From Acinetobacter towneri DSM 14962 = CIP 107472 (GTDB lineage Bacteria > Pseudomonadota > Gammaproteobacteria > Pseudomonadales > Moraxellaceae), in NCBI RefSeq assembly GCF_000368785.1, contig NZ_KB849695.1, positions 103,650 through 167,649 of the forward strand: a stretch of DNA of 64,000 nucleotides. Direction: 5' to 3'. The notes beneath the pieces were generated by a model that worked only from the letters and a program-made list of their open reading frames with translations, ran no database searches and was not told the origin of the DNA. The translations under genes and the position numbers were made by a program. Positions 63,597 to 64,000 of this stretch are shown here, one piece after another. The stretch's first letter is position 1, and each line of letters begins with the position of its first letter.

Positions 63597-63615
63597 AAAC
63601 TAAGGGTTCAAAACT
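63588..63615 (+). repeat. Tandem 14-base repeat AAGGGTTCAAAACT
   Basis: Two perfect copies abut at 63588-63601 and 63602-63615, followed at 63620-63632 by the palindrome CCAGT-TAA-ACTGG. They stand between the lysozyme-inhibitor gene and the IS element. Confidence 0.75.
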
Positions 63616-63657
63616 ATTGCCAGTTAAACTGGGGCGTGATTTTTACGTGTATGGAGA

Positions 63658-64000
63658 CTGTAAATAAAACTGTATTTACACAGAATTATTTACACCCTCA
63701 TCAAATTCTTAAGAAATTTGCATCTGAACCGTACCGGGTTTGTCGGAGACCAACTTTCTTGAGAGAATGTTCCAATGACAAAACCAAAATATACCCCTGA
63801 AATCAGAGAAAGAGCGGTTCAATTATTGATTGAATCTGAAAAAGATTATCCTTCTACTTGGGCTGCAATCACAGCTATTGCACCTGAGCAGCATGCTGCG
63901 CAAGGGTTGTACTCCTGAAACATTGCGTGTTTGGTATTTAAAGCATATGGATCAACTAAATCCTGCCAAAGTACAACAGATATCTGACCAAGAAAAAATG
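63658..64000 (+). mobile_element. IS3-family insertion sequence, left part, cut by window edge
   Basis: The orfA-like product at 63775 matches IS3-family OrfA of the kind common in Acinetobacter. The exact left end is not certain; TGTAAATA at 63652-63659 and TATTTACA nearby form an inverted repeat, and TATTTACAC recurs twice close by (around 63671 and 63688), which suggests the terminal region lies between 63640 and 63700. The rest of the element runs past the window. Confidence 0.65.
63775..64000 (+). pseudogene. IS3-family transposase OrfA, frameshifted
   Basis: From the ATG at 63775, MTKPKYTPEIRERAVQLLIE and SEKDYPSTWAAITAIAP follow the usual OrfA helix-turn-helix start. After about residue 37 the frame goes into EQHAAQGLYS and stops at 63916-63918. 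The expected OrfA continues in the +1 frame from 63905 (GCTPETLRVWYLKHMDQLNP). About 19 bases containing the palindrome GCAGCATGCTGC (63888-63899) take the place of about six in intact copies as recalled, which breaks the frame. The gene is partial at the window end. Confidence 0.75.

Noticed and set aside
1..64000. tRNA or rRNA genes, integrated phage, integron or conjugative element
   Set aside because: No cloverleaf, rRNA-like stretch, integrase, attachment site or phage structural gene was seen; the only mobile element is the partial IS at the right edge.

Overview
The window looks like chromosomal DNA of an Acinetobacter species (Moraxellaceae). The grounds are a base composition near 40% GC, an Hfq protein with a long glycine-rich tail, a dispersed gspHIJK cluster, the exbB-exbD-msbA-lpxK-kdsB block, the tsaE-mutL-miaA-hfq block, an adjacent amgK-murU pair, and at the right edge an IS3-family element of a kind common in Acinetobacter. 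Species cannot be fixed by reading alone. About 68 protein genes are supported. No rRNA, tRNA, CRISPR array or prophage is visible.

From 1 to 18.5 kb almost every gene is on the minus strand and housekeeping: cmk (cut by the window edge), an SRPBCC protein, tadA, a 3-hydroxyisobutyryl-CoA hydrolase-like protein, ung, a long QueD-like protein, type II secretion minor pseudopilins gspH-I-J-K behind a TetR regulator, then a long envelope and replication run (exbB-exbD-msbA-lpxK-kdsB-holB-pilZ-tatD), parA-parB with rsmG, and the peptidoglycan-recycling pair amgK-murU. From 18.5 to 26.5 kb lie lptD-surA (plus, coupled by TAATG), converging on hfq-miaA-mutL-tsaE.

From 26.6 to 45.3 kb the content is more mixed: two pseudouridine synthases, an orphan RelB/DinJ-like antitoxin with an operator-like promoter, two GNAT proteins, a DUF441 membrane protein, an MFS exporter, metR, a voltage-gated potassium channel, a PIF1-like helicase with a C-terminal HTH, a 667-residue PcfJ-like protein, then an alcohol/aldehyde oxidation locus (iron alcohol dehydrogenase, hydrolase, GAF regulator, aldehyde dehydrogenase) whose divergent promoter carries two tandem repeats, and a periplasmic YceI protein. 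From 45.4 to 57.4 kb are tkt, metK, ydhR, small proteins, a LysE exporter, fxsA, a YkvA protein, ruvC, nnr, queG and bioB.

From 57.4 to 64 kb are a small hypothetical gene, a candidate small RNA, a 37-residue Cys-pair protein not previously obvious, a five-gene cobalamin nucleotide-loop operon in which every junction is a 4-base overlap and whose first gene is a 2H phosphoesterase, tehB, a probably transferred PliG-type lysozyme inhibitor, and an IS3 element whose orfA is broken by a palindromic insertion.

The strongest leads for something undescribed are the 2H phosphoesterase tied to the cobalamin genes, the orphan RelB-like gene with its operators, the PcfJ-like protein beside the helicase, and the pliG/IS edge. 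None is shown by sequence alone to be a new system.
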